Source: Bradyrhizobium sp. Arg816 (GTDB lineage: Bacteria; Pseudomonadota; Alphaproteobacteria; Rhizobiales; Xanthobacteraceae). Taken from it: a stretch of 64,000 nucleotides of DNA. A model generated the notes under the pieces. It did not search any database and had not been told where the DNA came from. It worked only from the letters and a program-made list of their open reading frames with translations. Both the position numbers and the translations under genes were made by a program. Shown here piece after piece: positions 1-8,691 of this stretch. The DNA lies in NCBI RefSeq assembly GCF_029989365.1, contig NZ_JAPRAQ010000013.1, positions 153,293 to 217,292 on the forward strand, read 5' to 3'. Numbering within the stretch: the stretch's first letter is position 1; each line of letters begins with the position of its first letter.

Positions 1-636
1 GGAAAGACCTGTGTCGATCAGCTTCTGCACGTCGCGCTCGACGAAAGCCTGCGCCTCCATCGCTGCGAGCAGCTTTGCGGCATGCACGGACTCGCCGTCA
101 TGGCTGACGCGCCCGGCCTGGTCGGCGAGATAGGCGGCCTGCTCGGGATTGCCGGGGCTCACCATCGCCCAGCCGTCGATGAAGATCTGTGCGCCGATCT
201 GCTCGGCCACTGTCGTGCCGTTCAGCTCGATCGAGCCGCTCTGCGGCGCGGGGATGCCGGCCTTCAGGCGGAGATAAGCGGTGTGCTCGGTCGAATTGCC
301 GATGCCGCCCCACCACAGCACCGCGCGCTCCTCGACGATGTAGTTCAGCCAGGCTTGGCCAACCTGCTTGGCGGTCAGGCGCTTCGGATAGCCGTTGTCG
401 GCGAGCGCGCGCGGAAACGCAAAGGTGCCGGAGACGTCGTCGTCAGTGACGACGAGATGATGCGAGCGCAACGCGACGTCACGGCGCTCGTTGACGTAAT
501 AATTGATCGGCCCGAGCTCCTGCATGATGCGCTCATAGGTCCAGCCCTCGAAGGGCCGGCCGAGATAGACGCCGATGAGCTTGCCGAGCACGCCGGCATA
601 GACGCGCTCGGCGTAGTCATGAGGAATAGCGGTCAC
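1..636 (-). CDS. ADP-ribosylglycohydrolase family protein (3' end beyond the window)
   Basis: The frame is open from a GTG at 636 to the left edge, so about 212 N-terminal codons are visible. The start follows a GGGAG at 644-648. Near the N-terminus is the family signature G-x-L-G-K-x-x-G (residues 15-22) followed by YLGRPFEG, and residues 64-67 read TDDD, matching the Asp cluster that binds magnesium in ADP-ribosylglycohydrolases (DraG/ADPRH fold). Such enzymes hydrolyse ADP-ribose or related N-glycosidic bonds. It lies beside a LacI regulator and a sugar ABC importer, which suggests catabolism of a nucleoside- or ribosyl-type compound rather than protein de-ADP-ribosylation; that is inference. 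The C-terminal half, with the second metal motif, cannot be seen. Confidence 0.85.
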   Translation of the reverse strand, partial: MTAIPHDYAERVYAGVLGKLIGVYLGRPFEGWTYERIMQELGPINYYVNERRDVALRSHHLVVTDDDVSGTFAFPRALADNGYPKRLTAKQVGQAWLNYIVEERAVLWWGGIGNSTEHTAYLRLKAGIPAPQSGSIELNGTTVAEQIGAQIFIDGWAMVSPGNPEQAAYLADQAGRVSHDGESVHAAKLLAAMEAQAFVERDVQKLIDTGLS

Positions 637-672
637 TTGTTCACTCCCACGTTCAATTGCTTGGCTCGCCGA

Positions 673-1728
673 TCAGACCGACGAGCGTTTCATGATCTCG
701 AATTTCAATTCATGGCTCTTGCCCGGGGGCTCGAGCCCGCCCGGCTGCAACCGCCTGACCAGCGTTTCCGCAGCGAGCGCGCCGAGGTCGAACTCCGGCT
801 GCCGCACCGTGGTGAGGCCGAGCAGCTTTGCGACCGGAATGTCGTCGAAGCCGGCGATCGCGATGTCACCGGGAATCGAGAGCCCGGCGCTGCGCGCCGC
901 TTCCATCGCGCCGAGCGCCAGGACGTCGCTGGCGCCGAACACAGCGGTCGGGCGCTCGCCCTTGCGTTCGAGCAGCCGCTTCATCGCGCGCGCGCCGGAT
1001 TCCTCCGAATAGGCGCTATCGGTGATGAAATCGGGCGTTAGCCCCGCCTCCCGCATCACCGCGCCGTAGCCCTGTGCGCGGCGCTGGCTCGGGCCGAACT
1101 CGGCCTGGATCATGGCGATGCGGCGATGCCCGCGCGCGATTAGAAGCCGCGTCATCTCGGCGGCCGCTTCCGCGTTGTCGATATAGACGCTGTCGATCGC
1201 GAGCGGCCCGTCCGGCTTGTGCTGGCTTTCCAACCGCACCAGCGGAATGCCCTTGCGCGCGAGCACAGCAAGCTGCGGCGCGCGCAGGTGGAAGAATGTC
1301 GCGACCACGCCGTCGGCACGGCCCTGCAACAGCCAGTCGATGGCGCGCGCCTCGCGCTCGGGCCGTCCGTCCGTGTCGAAGATCAGCACGTCATAGCCGG
1401 CCGGTGCCGCAACCGCCTGCAACCCGCGTACGAGACCGGGATAGAACGGGTTGGTGATATCCGGGATGACACAGGCGAACGTCATGGTCCGCGCGCTGCG
1501 CAGCATCCGCGCCGGATGGTTCGGCCGGTAGCCCAGCCCCTCCGCGACTTCGAGAATGCGCGTACGCGTCGCCGGCGGGACCGACGGCGTCTCCGCCTTG
1601 TTCAGGACGAGCGATACCGCGGCCTGCGAAACGCCGGCCGCGAGCGCGATATCCTTCTGCGTGGGGCGGGCCGGCGCCGCTTTGTCGCGCCCCTTCCCCC
1701 GCTTCGTCCTCGTTGTTGACGTCGCCAT
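673..1728 (-). CDS. LacI family transcriptional regulator
   Basis: 351 residues, normal for LacI/GalR proteins. The helix-turn-helix is at about residues 22-43 (PTQKDIALAAGVSQAAVSL), the hinge at about 60-80 (GYRPNHPARML), and a periplasmic-binding-protein-like effector domain follows from residue 82 (VIPDITNPFYPGLV). The first 20 residues are a basic, Ala/Thr-rich extension. It is divergent from the sugar ABC importer starting at 1805, and the 76-nt gap holds an AT-rich palindrome with a central CG, typical of LacI-family operators. Probably a local sugar-responsive repressor of the importer and perhaps of the glycohydrolase downstream on its own strand. Confidence 0.93.
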   Translation of the reverse strand: MATSTTRTKRGKGRDKAAPARPTQKDIALAAGVSQAAVSLVLNKAETPSVPPATRTRILEVAEGLGYRPNHPARMLRSARTMTFACVIPDITNPFYPGLVRGLQAVAAPAGYDVLIFDTDGRPEREARAIDWLLQGRADGVVATFFHLRAPQLAVLARKGIPLVRLESQHKPDGPLAIDSVYIDNAEAAAEMTRLLIARGHRRIAMIQAEFGPSQRRAQGYGAVMREAGLTPDFITDSAYSEESGARAMKRLLERKGERPTAVFGASDVLALGAMEAARSAGLSIPGDIAIAGFDDIPVAKLLGLTTVRQPEFDLGALAAETLVRRLQPGGLEPPGKSHELKFEIMKRSSV

Positions 1729-1739
1729 TTCGCTTAGTT

Positions 1740-1747
1740 ATACGTAT
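1740..1747. promoter_or_regulatory. Candidate LacI-type operator
   Basis: ATACGTAT is a perfect 8-bp palindrome centred on CG, inside an AT-rich stretch (1734-1751) between the divergent lacI-type gene and the importer gene. LacI-family operators usually have a central CG; the assignment is inference from position and symmetry. Confidence 0.45.
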
Positions 1748-1804
1748 TATTAAAGCAAAATCAACAATCGTCACTACTCTTCGAGGAAACCGAGGTTCTT
1801 CGCC

Positions 1805-3145
1805 ATGACCATGACCCGACGCCAGCTTGTTGCCTCCATTCCCGCCGCTGCCCTTGCGGCAGGCCTGCCGCGCAGCGCCTATTCTCAGGACGGACGCAAG
1901 GTCGTGACGTTCTGGTTCGGCCAGGCGAATTCGGACGGACAGGCCGCGCTGCGCAACGATCTGGTCGAGGCCTTCAACACCTCGCAGGACAAATATCTGC
2001 TCCAGCTCGAGGTAAAGGGCGCGGCGGTCAACAACCTCCTGAAGGTCGCCCTCGTTGCCGGCAACGGCCCCGACATCGTGCAGACCGCGGGCCCCGCCTA
2101 TCTCACCGCGATCGCTAATGCCGGCCAGGTGCTGCCCCTCGACGATTTCGCCGAGAAGTACAAGTGGAAGGATCGTTTCCTCGCACCGCTGCTCAACACC
2201 AGCGTCTATGGCGGCAAGCTTTACGCCCTGCCCCGCGACTACGAGTCGATGCACCTGTTCTACAACAAGGAGCTGTTCAAGCAGAACGGCTGGAAGCTGC
2301 CGACCAACCGTCAGGAGATGGAAGAGGTCGCCGACGCCGCGCTCGCCAAGGGCATCATCCCCTTCGGCGCCGGCAATGCCGACTGGAAGGGTGTCAACGA
2401 ATGGCTGATGACGGTGTTCTTCAACAACGTCGCCGGCCCCGATAATGTCCGCAAGGCGCTCGCGGGCGAACTGCCCTGGACGGCGCCGCCTTTCGTCGAG
2501 GCGGTCGAGCTGTCAAAAGCCTGGTACAACAAGGGCTATTTCGGCAAGAACTACTTCTCGCTAACGATCGAGCAGAGCTTCCTTCAGGTCGTCAACGCCA
2601 AGGCGGCGATGGCGTTCAGCGGCACCTGGTCGTTCGGCACCAAATCCTACGGCATGTCGAAGCCCGACACGGTGATGGACGTGATGCCGACGCCGACGCT
2701 GGGCTCGGCCTTCTCGGGCTCGCTGGTGCATCTGGCCTGCGGCGCGACGCTGTCGATCGCAAAAACCTCGCAGAACGCCGAGGGCGCCGCCGCCGTATTC
2801 GAGTTCATGCTGACGCGCAAATTCTACGAGACCATGAACCGCGATTGGCCCGGCAAGTGGGCGCTGCCGGTGAAGGACCTGCCGCCGGACATGCTGCAGG
2901 GCATCGGCTATCCCCTGTTCGAGAAGACCATTGCGAATCTGCACGAGGCCTTCAGCAAGGGGCAGTACGGCTTCACCACCTGGACGTTCTGGCCCGGCGC
3001 CACCAACTCCTACCTGATCGAGGGCATCGAGCAAGTCTGGCTCAACAAGATCACGGCGGATGCGTATCTGACGCGGATGCAGACGCTGTTCGCCCAGGAA
3101 GCAAAGGACGGCAAGGTGCCGCCGCTGCCGCCGCGGACGGCCTGA
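1805..3145 (+). CDS. Sugar ABC transporter substrate-binding protein (family 1)
   Basis: 446 residues. The N-terminus has a twin-arginine-like signal (TRRQLVASIP, then a hydrophobic Ala-rich stretch, cleavage probably near AYSQ). The mature part resembles family-1 solute-binding proteins (UgpB/MalE type), with GNGPDIVQT near residue 90 and the hinge motif YALPRDYESMHLFYNKELF near residue 140. It captures a carbohydrate in the periplasm. First gene of a three-gene operon; the first permease starts 7 nt after its stop. No ATPase gene is present in the window for this system. Confidence 0.93.
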   Translation: MTMTRRQLVASIPAAALAAGLPRSAYSQDGRKVVTFWFGQANSDGQAALRNDLVEAFNTSQDKYLLQLEVKGAAVNNLLKVALVAGNGPDIVQTAGPAYLTAIANAGQVLPLDDFAEKYKWKDRFLAPLLNTSVYGGKLYALPRDYESMHLFYNKELFKQNGWKLPTNRQEMEEVADAALAKGIIPFGAGNADWKGVNEWLMTVFFNNVAGPDNVRKALAGELPWTAPPFVEAVELSKAWYNKGYFGKNYFSLTIEQSFLQVVNAKAAMAFSGTWSFGTKSYGMSKPDTVMDVMPTPTLGSAFSGSLVHLACGATLSIAKTSQNAEGAAAVFEFMLTRKFYETMNRDWPGKWALPVKDLPPDMLQGIGYPLFEKTIANLHEAFSKGQYGFTTWTFWPGATNSYLIEGIEQVWLNKITADAYLTRMQTLFAQEAKDGKVPPLPPRTA

Positions 3146-3152
3146 CCTCAAG

Positions 3153-4001
3153 ATGTGGCTGTTCGCGCTCCCGGCGCTGCTGATCAATATCTGCATCATC
3201 CTGGTGCCCGCCGTGCTGACATTCACGGCTGCGTTCTTCATCTGGGATGGTGTGGGTACGCCGATGTGGGCGGGACTGGCCAATTTCCAGAACATGGCCG
3301 CCGATCCCGTGTTCTGGTCCGCGTTGACCAACAACTTCATCTGGACCGCGATCTTTCTCACCGTTCCGGTCTGCCTCGCGCTGGTCATGGCCGCGGCGCT
3401 GCTGATGGCGCCGAAGGCGCGCATCGTCGTTCAGTCGATCATCTTCCTACCGCGCATCATCGCGGTCGCGGTCACCGGACGCATCTTCCAAGGCATGATC
3501 TTCAGCCCCGCGACCGGAATCGTCGCCTGGCTCAACGAACACGGCTTTTCGATCTCCGACCCCCTCGCGGATCCCGACCGTTCGCTTTACGCGGTCGCGG
3601 CGGTGGACATCTGGCACTGGTGGGGCTTTCTCGCCGTCGTGTTCCTGTCGGCGATGCGGCAGATCAGCGTTGACCAGATCGAGGCGGCGCGACTTGATGG
3701 CGCCGGCTTCTTCGCGCTGTTCCGCTACGTGCTGATCCCGGGTATCCGCCCAACACTTACTCTCATGCTGATCCTCACCGTGATCTGGTCGTTCCAGGTG
3801 TTCGAGTTCATCTTCATCGTCACCCGCGGCGGGCCGGCCTATGGCAGCGAGGTGCTGGCGACGTTTGCCTATCGCCACGCCTTCTTCGAGGGCGATGTCG
3901 GCCAGGCCGCGGCGGCCGCCTGCGTCATGAGCCTGTTCGGCCTGTGCGCCACTGCCGTCTATCTCTGGCTCCAGATCACCGACGACGCGCAATCGACATG
4001 A
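3153..4001 (+). CDS. Sugar ABC transporter permease (MalF/UgpA type)
   Basis: 282 residues with about six hydrophobic helices. The EAA loop is visible around residues 178-197 (EAARLDGAGFFALFRYVLIP), the site that contacts the ATPase. It starts 7 nt after the substrate-binding protein; the Shine-Dalgarno is weak, so coupling to the upstream gene is likely. Its stop overlaps the next permease start (ATGA). Confidence 0.93.
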   Translation: MWLFALPALLINICIILVPAVLTFTAAFFIWDGVGTPMWAGLANFQNMAADPVFWSALTNNFIWTAIFLTVPVCLALVMAAALLMAPKARIVVQSIIFLPRIIAVAVTGRIFQGMIFSPATGIVAWLNEHGFSISDPLADPDRSLYAVAAVDIWHWWGFLAVVFLSAMRQISVDQIEAARLDGAGFFALFRYVLIPGIRPTLTLMLILTVIWSFQVFEFIFIVTRGGPAYGSEVLATFAYRHAFFEGDVGQAAAAACVMSLFGLCATAVYLWLQITDDAQST

Positions 4002-4825
4002 TCGGGGATCGCTGGAGCAGGACGTTCGCCCTTGGGCTGATCGGCGTCGCATCGTTCAGCTCGCTGCTGCCGATCGTGCTCGCCGTCATGAACGCGCTGA
4101 AGACGACGGTCGAGATCGGCAGCAATCCACTGGCGTTACCGACCCAGTTGCACTGGGAGAATTTCTCCTCGGCCTGGCGCAATGCCCAGCTCGGCCCCAG
4201 CCTGCTGCACAGCGCCGAGATCGCGATCCTGACCATCGTGATGGTCTGCGTCACCGCGACGCCCTGCGCCTATGTGCTGGCGCGCCAGAAAGGCAAATTC
4301 TGGCGCTTCATCACCTTCTACTTCATGGCCACGATCACCGTGCCCGTGCAGCTATACCTCTACCCGCTGTATTTCATCTTCGCGAAGCTCGGCCTCGTCA
4401 ATTCGATCCCGGCCGTGGCGCTGATCTACACCGCGATGTTCTCGCCGTTCGCGATCTTCCTGCTGCGCACCTATGCGCTGGCGATCCCCGTCGCGCTGGA
4501 GGAGGCCGCGCAAGTCGACGGCGCAAAGCCGTGGCAAACGTTCTTCTACGTGATCCTGCCGATGATGCGGCCGGGATTGCTCACGGTTGCCATCATCGTC
4601 GGCCTGAATGCCTGGAACGAGTTCGTCATCGCCGTGACGTTCCTGCAAAACGACAGCAACGTCACCGCGATCGTGCGCTTCTACAATCTCACCGGCCAGT
4701 ATTCGACCGACTGGGGCGAGATGCTCGCCGCCGCCGTGACCATCGTGCTGCCGATCGTCGTGATCTTCGTGCTGCTGCAGCGCCAGTTCATCGACGGCAT
4801 GACCTCGGGCGCGGTGAAGTCGTAA
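3998..4825 (+). CDS. Sugar ABC transporter permease (MalG/UgpE type)
   Basis: 275 residues from the ATG at 3998, which overlaps the previous stop by 4 nt (ATGA); the frame is open further upstream but that part lies inside the first permease. The EAA loop EEAAQVDGAKPWQTFFYVIL is near residues 167-186, and GLNAWNEFVIAVTFL follows, as usual for the second permease of carbohydrate importers. It pairs with the gene at 3153-4001 as the membrane heterodimer. Confidence 0.93.
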   Translation: MIGDRWSRTFALGLIGVASFSSLLPIVLAVMNALKTTVEIGSNPLALPTQLHWENFSSAWRNAQLGPSLLHSAEIAILTIVMVCVTATPCAYVLARQKGKFWRFITFYFMATITVPVQLYLYPLYFIFAKLGLVNSIPAVALIYTAMFSPFAIFLLRTYALAIPVALEEAAQVDGAKPWQTFFYVILPMMRPGLLTVAIIVGLNAWNEFVIAVTFLQNDSNVTAIVRFYNLTGQYSTDWGEMLAAAVTIVLPIVVIFVLLQRQFIDGMTSGAVKS

Positions 4826-4830
4826 GATCC

Positions 4831-5610
4831 CTACTTCTCCTTCACCGGCACCGTGTAGTTCAGGATCAACCGGCCACCATCCGGATAGATCGTCTGCCCC
4901 GTGATATAGGACGCATCGTCGCTGGCGAGGAACGCGACGACGGACGCCACCTCGCTCGGCTCACCACCACGGCCAGCCGGCGTGCGTGACATCACGGTCT
5001 TGCGGGCATCCTCCGAGGTGTAGATGGACGACGCCACCATGTCGGTCAGGATCGTGCCGGGCCCGACCGCGACGACGCGGATGTTGTGCGGGGCGAGCGC
5101 GACGGCGGCGACCGAGGTCAGCTGCTTCATGCCGCCCTTGGAGATGGCGTAGGTCGCAAGCGTCGGGATCGCCAGCAGCGCGTTCACCGAGGACATGTTG
5201 ATGATGACCCCGCCGCCGCCCTGCGCGATCATCTGCTTGGCCGCCGCCTGCACGCCGAAGAACGCGCCCTTCAGATTGATGCCGATGATTTCGTCGAATT
5301 CCTCTTCGGAAATCTCCAGGATGTCGCGGTTGCGGGCGACGCCGGCATTGTTGACCATGATGTCGAGCCGGCCGAATTCTCTGACCGCGGTCGCCACCGC
5401 ACGATCGACATCCGCACGCCGCGCGACGTGACATGGCACGGCATACAATTCCTTGGGCTTGCCCAGCTCGTTGACCGTCTTCTCGAGCTCATCCGTATCG
5501 ACGTCCGAGATGACGACCTTGACGCCGTCCTCGAGGAATCGCTTTGCGCACGCCTTGCCTATACCGCGCGCCGCGCCGGTGATGACGGCGACCTTGCCGG
5601 ATAGTTTCAT
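4831..5610 (-). CDS. SDR family oxidoreductase
   Basis: 259 residues from the ATG at 5610, preceded by GGAG 8 nt upstream; a GTG three codons earlier is a weaker alternative. Classical short-chain dehydrogenase: TGAARGIGKA (NAD(P) binding, about residues 11-20), NNAGVA near residue 85, the catalytic Ser in NMSSVNA and the YAISK Tyr/Lys pair near 155-159, then a C-terminal DGG. It is convergent with the importer (5 nt apart). Substrate unknown; probably a sugar or polyol dehydrogenase given the neighbours. Confidence 0.9.
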   Translation of the reverse strand: MKLSGKVAVITGAARGIGKACAKRFLEDGVKVVISDVDTDELEKTVNELGKPKELYAVPCHVARRADVDRAVATAVREFGRLDIMVNNAGVARNRDILEISEEEFDEIIGINLKGAFFGVQAAAKQMIAQGGGGVIINMSSVNALLAIPTLATYAISKGGMKQLTSVAAVALAPHNIRVVAVGPGTILTDMVASSIYTSEDARKTVMSRTPAGRGGEPSEVASVVAFLASDDASYITGQTIYPDGGRLILNYTVPVKEK

Positions 5611-5667
5611 GGGTCTCACTCCAGGATAGCTGCTTGGGCAGCGAGCTATCCCGGAGAAGACCCCGGT

Positions 5668-6258
5668 TCAAGCCGCCGCGAAGCCGAGATGAGCACGGAA
5701 CCGGTTCTTGATAAAGACGGCATCGCGCGAAGGCAGCGAACGCGGCGGATTTTCGGCCAGAACCTTGACGACAAAAAGCCGCGGGCCATCGGACGGCCCG
5801 GCGATCTCTGCGGCGAGGCGTTGCACCTCCTCGAGCGTCCGCACGGTCGCGGTTGCGGCAAAGCCGCAGGCGACGGCAATTGCCGTGAGATCGACGCCGC
5901 GGCCGGTGTGGCTCGCCTGCATGCCGGTCTCGCCAAAATGCTGGTTGTCGATCACGACGATGTCGAGGTTGCGCGGACGCGCGACGCCGATGGTGGCGAT
6001 GCCGCCGAGCCCCATCAATTGCTCGCCATCGCCAGTCAAGGCGAGGACGCGCTTTGCCGGCTGGGCTTGCGCGAGCCCAAGAGCGATCAGCGCGGCGCCG
6101 CCCATCGCGCCCCAGAGATAGAAATTGCCGTCGTGATCCTCCACGGAATGCAGGTCGTAGGTGGGCGAGCCGAGACCGGAGACGACCAGCGTGTCCTTGC
6201 GGTCCTCTAGGAGCGCGGCGACAGCGACGCGACGATCGAGTTGAGCTTGCATTGGCAT
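5668..6258 (-). CDS. ThDP-binding decarboxylase, beta (C-terminal) subunit, sulfopyruvate/phosphonopyruvate decarboxylase-like
   Basis: 196 residues from the ATG at 6258, which overlaps the upstream stop by 1 nt (TGATG); the longer open frame upstream only shadows the alpha gene. The ThDP/Mg motif is clear: TGDGEQLMGLGGIATI, then DIVVIDNQHFGETG (GDG to N spacing of the ThDP pyrophosphate domain). The protein is only the C-terminal half of a typical ThDP decarboxylase; the other half is the next gene. Split enzymes of this type include ComDE (sulfopyruvate decarboxylase) and fosfomycin-type phosphonopyruvate decarboxylases. The true 2-oxo acid cannot be told from sequence. Confidence 0.82.
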   Translation of the reverse strand: MPMQAQLDRRVAVAALLEDRKDTLVVSGLGSPTYDLHSVEDHDGNFYLWGAMGGAALIALGLAQAQPAKRVLALTGDGEQLMGLGGIATIGVARPRNLDIVVIDNQHFGETGMQASHTGRGVDLTAIAVACGFAATATVRTLEEVQRLAAEIAGPSDGPRLFVVKVLAENPPRSLPSRDAVFIKNRFRAHLGFAAA

Positions 6259-6800
6259 CACCACTTCTTCTTGCCGATCAGGCGTTGCCCGATCAGAACC
6301 GCGATCTGCTGATCGGAATCGTAGGCGAGCGACGACGCCGATTCGACGGTCTCGACCAGATCTTCCGGCGTCTCCGCGCGCATCACTTTCAGCCCGATCG
6401 CTTCCAGCGACGGCTGCGTCGCCCGGCTCATCGGCACCTGCCACGGATTGAACTCGGCCCATTCGCCGCGCATCGTCACCAGCATCAGCAGCGGAAAGCG
6501 CCCGATCGCCGACAGCGACAGCATGTTGATGCAATTGCCGACCCCGCTCGACTGCATCAGCAGCACGCTGCGCTGGCCACCGAGCCAGGCGCCGGCGGCG
6601 ATCGCGATGCCCTCCTCTTCCGTCGTCAGCACGTTGGTGGTGACGTCGCGGTCGGCCGAGAACATGCGGATGAGCTGGCTATGGCCGGCATCGGGCACGT
6701 AGGACATCTGCCTGACGTCGGCGGCTTTGAGGATACGATAGAGCTCGGACGGCCAGTCGTCGCTGCTGCGCGTTTCGGGATTGGGTTGAGGACTATGCAC
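6258..6800 (-). CDS. ThDP-binding decarboxylase, alpha (N-terminal) subunit
   Basis: 180 residues, corresponding to the pyrimidine-binding half of a ThDP enzyme. The conserved Glu that activates the ThDP aminopyrimidine is in TTEEEGIAIAAGAWLGG near residue 85, followed by LLMQSSGVGNCINML. It forms one active site with the beta subunit directly downstream (1-nt overlap, so stoichiometric translation). Homologous to ComD-type subunits. A repeat-rich 325-nt gap separates it from the GntR regulator, so this pair probably has its own promoter. Confidence 0.82.
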   Translation of the reverse strand: MHSPQPNPETRSSDDWPSELYRILKAADVRQMSYVPDAGHSQLIRMFSADRDVTTNVLTTEEEGIAIAAGAWLGGQRSVLLMQSSGVGNCINMLSLSAIGRFPLLMLVTMRGEWAEFNPWQVPMSRATQPSLEAIGLKVMRAETPEDLVETVESASSLAYDSDQQIAVLIGQRLIGKKKW

Positions 6801-6933
6801 CGCGAGGTCTCCATGAAATTCGAGCGGACGCTAGCGATTATTCCGCGCGACGGCTCTGACCGTCTGGCACGATCAGGTATTGAAGGATTATATAGCTGCC
6901 AGCGAGTTCAGCGCGAACGATGCGCATTGCTGC

Positions 6934-7118
6934 GCCCTCTCCCCTCGTGGGAGAGGGCACCACCGCAGGTTGACAAGAATTCACTTGGGTGAGGGGTTGC
7001 CTCCGCGCACTCATGCGCATCGGTATGCGCCGAGAGATACCTCTCATCCGGCGCTTCGCGCCACCTTCTCCCACATCCGCCTTCGCCAAGGCTTCGGCGG
7101 ACATGAGGGGAGAAGGAA
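6934..7118. repeat. Intergenic hairpin-rich repeat (Bradyrhizobium-type)
   Basis: This fills most of the 325-nt gene-free stretch 6801-7125. It begins with a perfect 10-bp hairpin, GCCCTCTCCC (6934-6943) and GGGAGAGGGC (6949-6958), and continues with GGCGC-TTC-GCGCC and further GC-rich inverted pieces up to about 7118. Elements with the GGGAGAGGG and GGTGAGGGG words occur in many intergenic gaps of Bradyrhizobium genomes; here the identification rests on composition and folding. Confidence 0.6.
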
Positions 7119-7125
7119 GAAGACC

Positions 7126-7839
7126 TCAATTCGCCGCAGACCTTGGCGCGGCCGGCATGTAAATCTGCGCGTAGCCTTCCTTGATCGCCGACGTGATGCG
7201 ATCCAGCCGGCGGTCGATGTGCTTCTCCAGCACCGAGACGCAGGCCTCTTCGTCGCGCGCCTTCAATCCTTCGACGACTGCGCGGTGCTCAGCCTGGGTG
7301 TTGGAGCGGTTGATGCGGTCCATGTCGATCCAGCGCACGAAGCGGATGCGGGCGTTGACGTTGCGCAGCACGCGCAGCATCTCGGCGTTGTTCGACATCC
7401 CCATCAGCCGCTCGTGAAAGGTCTCGTCGAGTTCGACCAGCTCCACCGACGAACGCTCGCCGGGATCGGGACCGGTGGCTTCGAGGAATTTCAGGAGCGC
7501 GTCGATGTCCTCATCCCCAGCGCGCTTGATGGCGAGGCGGATCGAGGCGACCTCGATCGATTTGCGCAGCTCGTAGAGATCGAAGATCTCGTGGGCGTCG
7601 AGCTCGCGGCAGAAGAAGCCCTTGCCCGGCGTGAAGCGCAGGAAGCCTTCGGTGTTGAGACGGTTGAGCGCTTCGCGCAGCGGCGTGCGGCTGACGCCGA
7701 GGCGCTTTGCCAGTTCGCCCTCGTTGAGCCGTTCGCCCGGCTTGAACTCATAGCTCACGGCCATCGCCTTGAGCTGTTCATAGACGCGATCGACGATACT
7801 ATCGGAAGCCAGTTCCACGTTACTCTTCATCAGCTGCAT
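7126..7839 (-). CDS. GntR family regulator with FCD domain
   Basis: 237 residues. The winged helix is at about 15-80, with the GntR recognition region KRLGVSRTPLREALNRL near residues 45-61. The C-terminal FCD domain (from about residue 88) has FDLYELRKSIE, the DETFHERL metal-site helix and EHRAVVEGLKARD. FadR/VanR-type regulators bind small carboxylates, often with a metal. It is transcribed in the same direction as the racemase/dehydrogenase/ThDP genes at 7939-11622, just downstream of them, and is their probable regulator. Confidence 0.92.
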   Translation of the reverse strand: MQLMKSNVELASDSIVDRVYEQLKAMAVSYEFKPGERLNEGELAKRLGVSRTPLREALNRLNTEGFLRFTPGKGFFCRELDAHEIFDLYELRKSIEVASIRLAIKRAGDEDIDALLKFLEATGPDPGERSSVELVELDETFHERLMGMSNNAEMLRVLRNVNARIRFVRWIDMDRINRSNTQAEHRAVVEGLKARDEEACVSVLEKHIDRRLDRITSAIKEGYAQIYMPAAPRSAAN

Positions 7840-7851
7840 TCATGCCCGAAC

Positions 7852-7874
7852 ACAGCCCAATATACCGGGGCTGT
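7852..7874. promoter_or_regulatory. Inverted repeat upstream of the GntR gene
   Basis: ACAGCCC (7852-7858) and GGGCTGT (7868-7874) form a perfect 7-bp inverted repeat with a 9-nt spacer, 12 nt upstream of the GntR start. It may be an autoregulatory operator, or a weak terminator for the racemase gene ending at 7939. No poly-T follows on either strand, which favours the operator reading. Confidence 0.4.
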
Positions 7875-7938
7875 ATGGACGATTGCAATCCAAACAGCTG
7901 CTTAGCACATCTTGTGCAGAGCTTTGCGACAGCCGGAC

Positions 7939-8682
7939 TCAGGCAAACGCGCGCGGGCGCAGTCCAGCATGAAACCAGGTGATCATGGAATAGATGTCGT
8001 AGACCGGCAGTCCAACTTCAGCCTGCAAAGCTGCCGCATAAGGCGGCATGTTGGTGCATTCGAGCACGATGGCGCCGACATCGGGGTTCTTCGCGACCAG
8101 CTCCATGCCCGCCTCGACCACGTCACGCTCGGCCTGAGCCACATCCATGTCGTCCTTCTCGGCCTTGATCAGGACGCGAAAGAATTCCTTGCCATGCTCG
8201 GTACCGACCAGTGGCGTATCGAGCGGCACGCCGGCGCCTTCGAGATGGGCCGGCGTCAAGGTCGAGCCTGACACCGTGACGAGGCCGACGCGTTTGCCCG
8301 GCGGCAAGGTCGCCTGCACCCACGGCACCTGCATCAGCGACGAGGTCGCAACGGGAACGCCGACGGCGGCTGCGATCTCCTTCTGGAACAGCGAGAGGAA
8401 GCCGCAATTGGTGGTGATGGCTTCCGCGCCCAACCGGACCAGGTCCTTGGCCGCATCGATGAAGTCAGGCAGCAGGCCGGCGGCGCCCTTCAGCACCACC
8501 TTCTCCGGCGACGCGCCGCTCACCACACGATAGAGCACGGGGAACGGCCAGGTCGCGCCGTTGCCCATGTCGCCGGGAATGCGGGGAAAGCGCGCTTCCA
8601 GCATCAAGATGCCGAGCGGCGCGCCATAGATGGCCTTGCCGCCGCGGGCGATGCGAGAGGACGAGTTGGCTGGATAGGTCAT
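7939..8682 (-). CDS. Aspartate/glutamate racemase family protein
   Basis: 247 residues. Both catalytic cysteines of the cofactor-independent Asp/Glu/hydantoin racemase fold appear to be present: TTNCGF near residue 96 and LECTNMPPY near residue 210. Relatives include aspartate racemase, hydantoin racemase and arylmalonate decarboxylase, so chemistry on an alpha-carbon proton is expected but the substrate is open. It starts 9 nt after the stop of the FAD dehydrogenase gene, suggesting it supplies or removes D-enantiomers for that enzyme. Confidence 0.83.
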   Translation of the reverse strand: MTYPANSSSRIARGGKAIYGAPLGILMLEARFPRIPGDMGNGATWPFPVLYRVVSGASPEKVVLKGAAGLLPDFIDAAKDLVRLGAEAITTNCGFLSLFQKEIAAAVGVPVATSSLMQVPWVQATLPPGKRVGLVTVSGSTLTPAHLEGAGVPLDTPLVGTEHGKEFFRVLIKAEKDDMDVAQAERDVVEAGMELVAKNPDVGAIVLECTNMPPYAAALQAEVGLPVYDIYSMITWFHAGLRPRAFA

Positions 8683-8691
8683 GGTGCGTTC

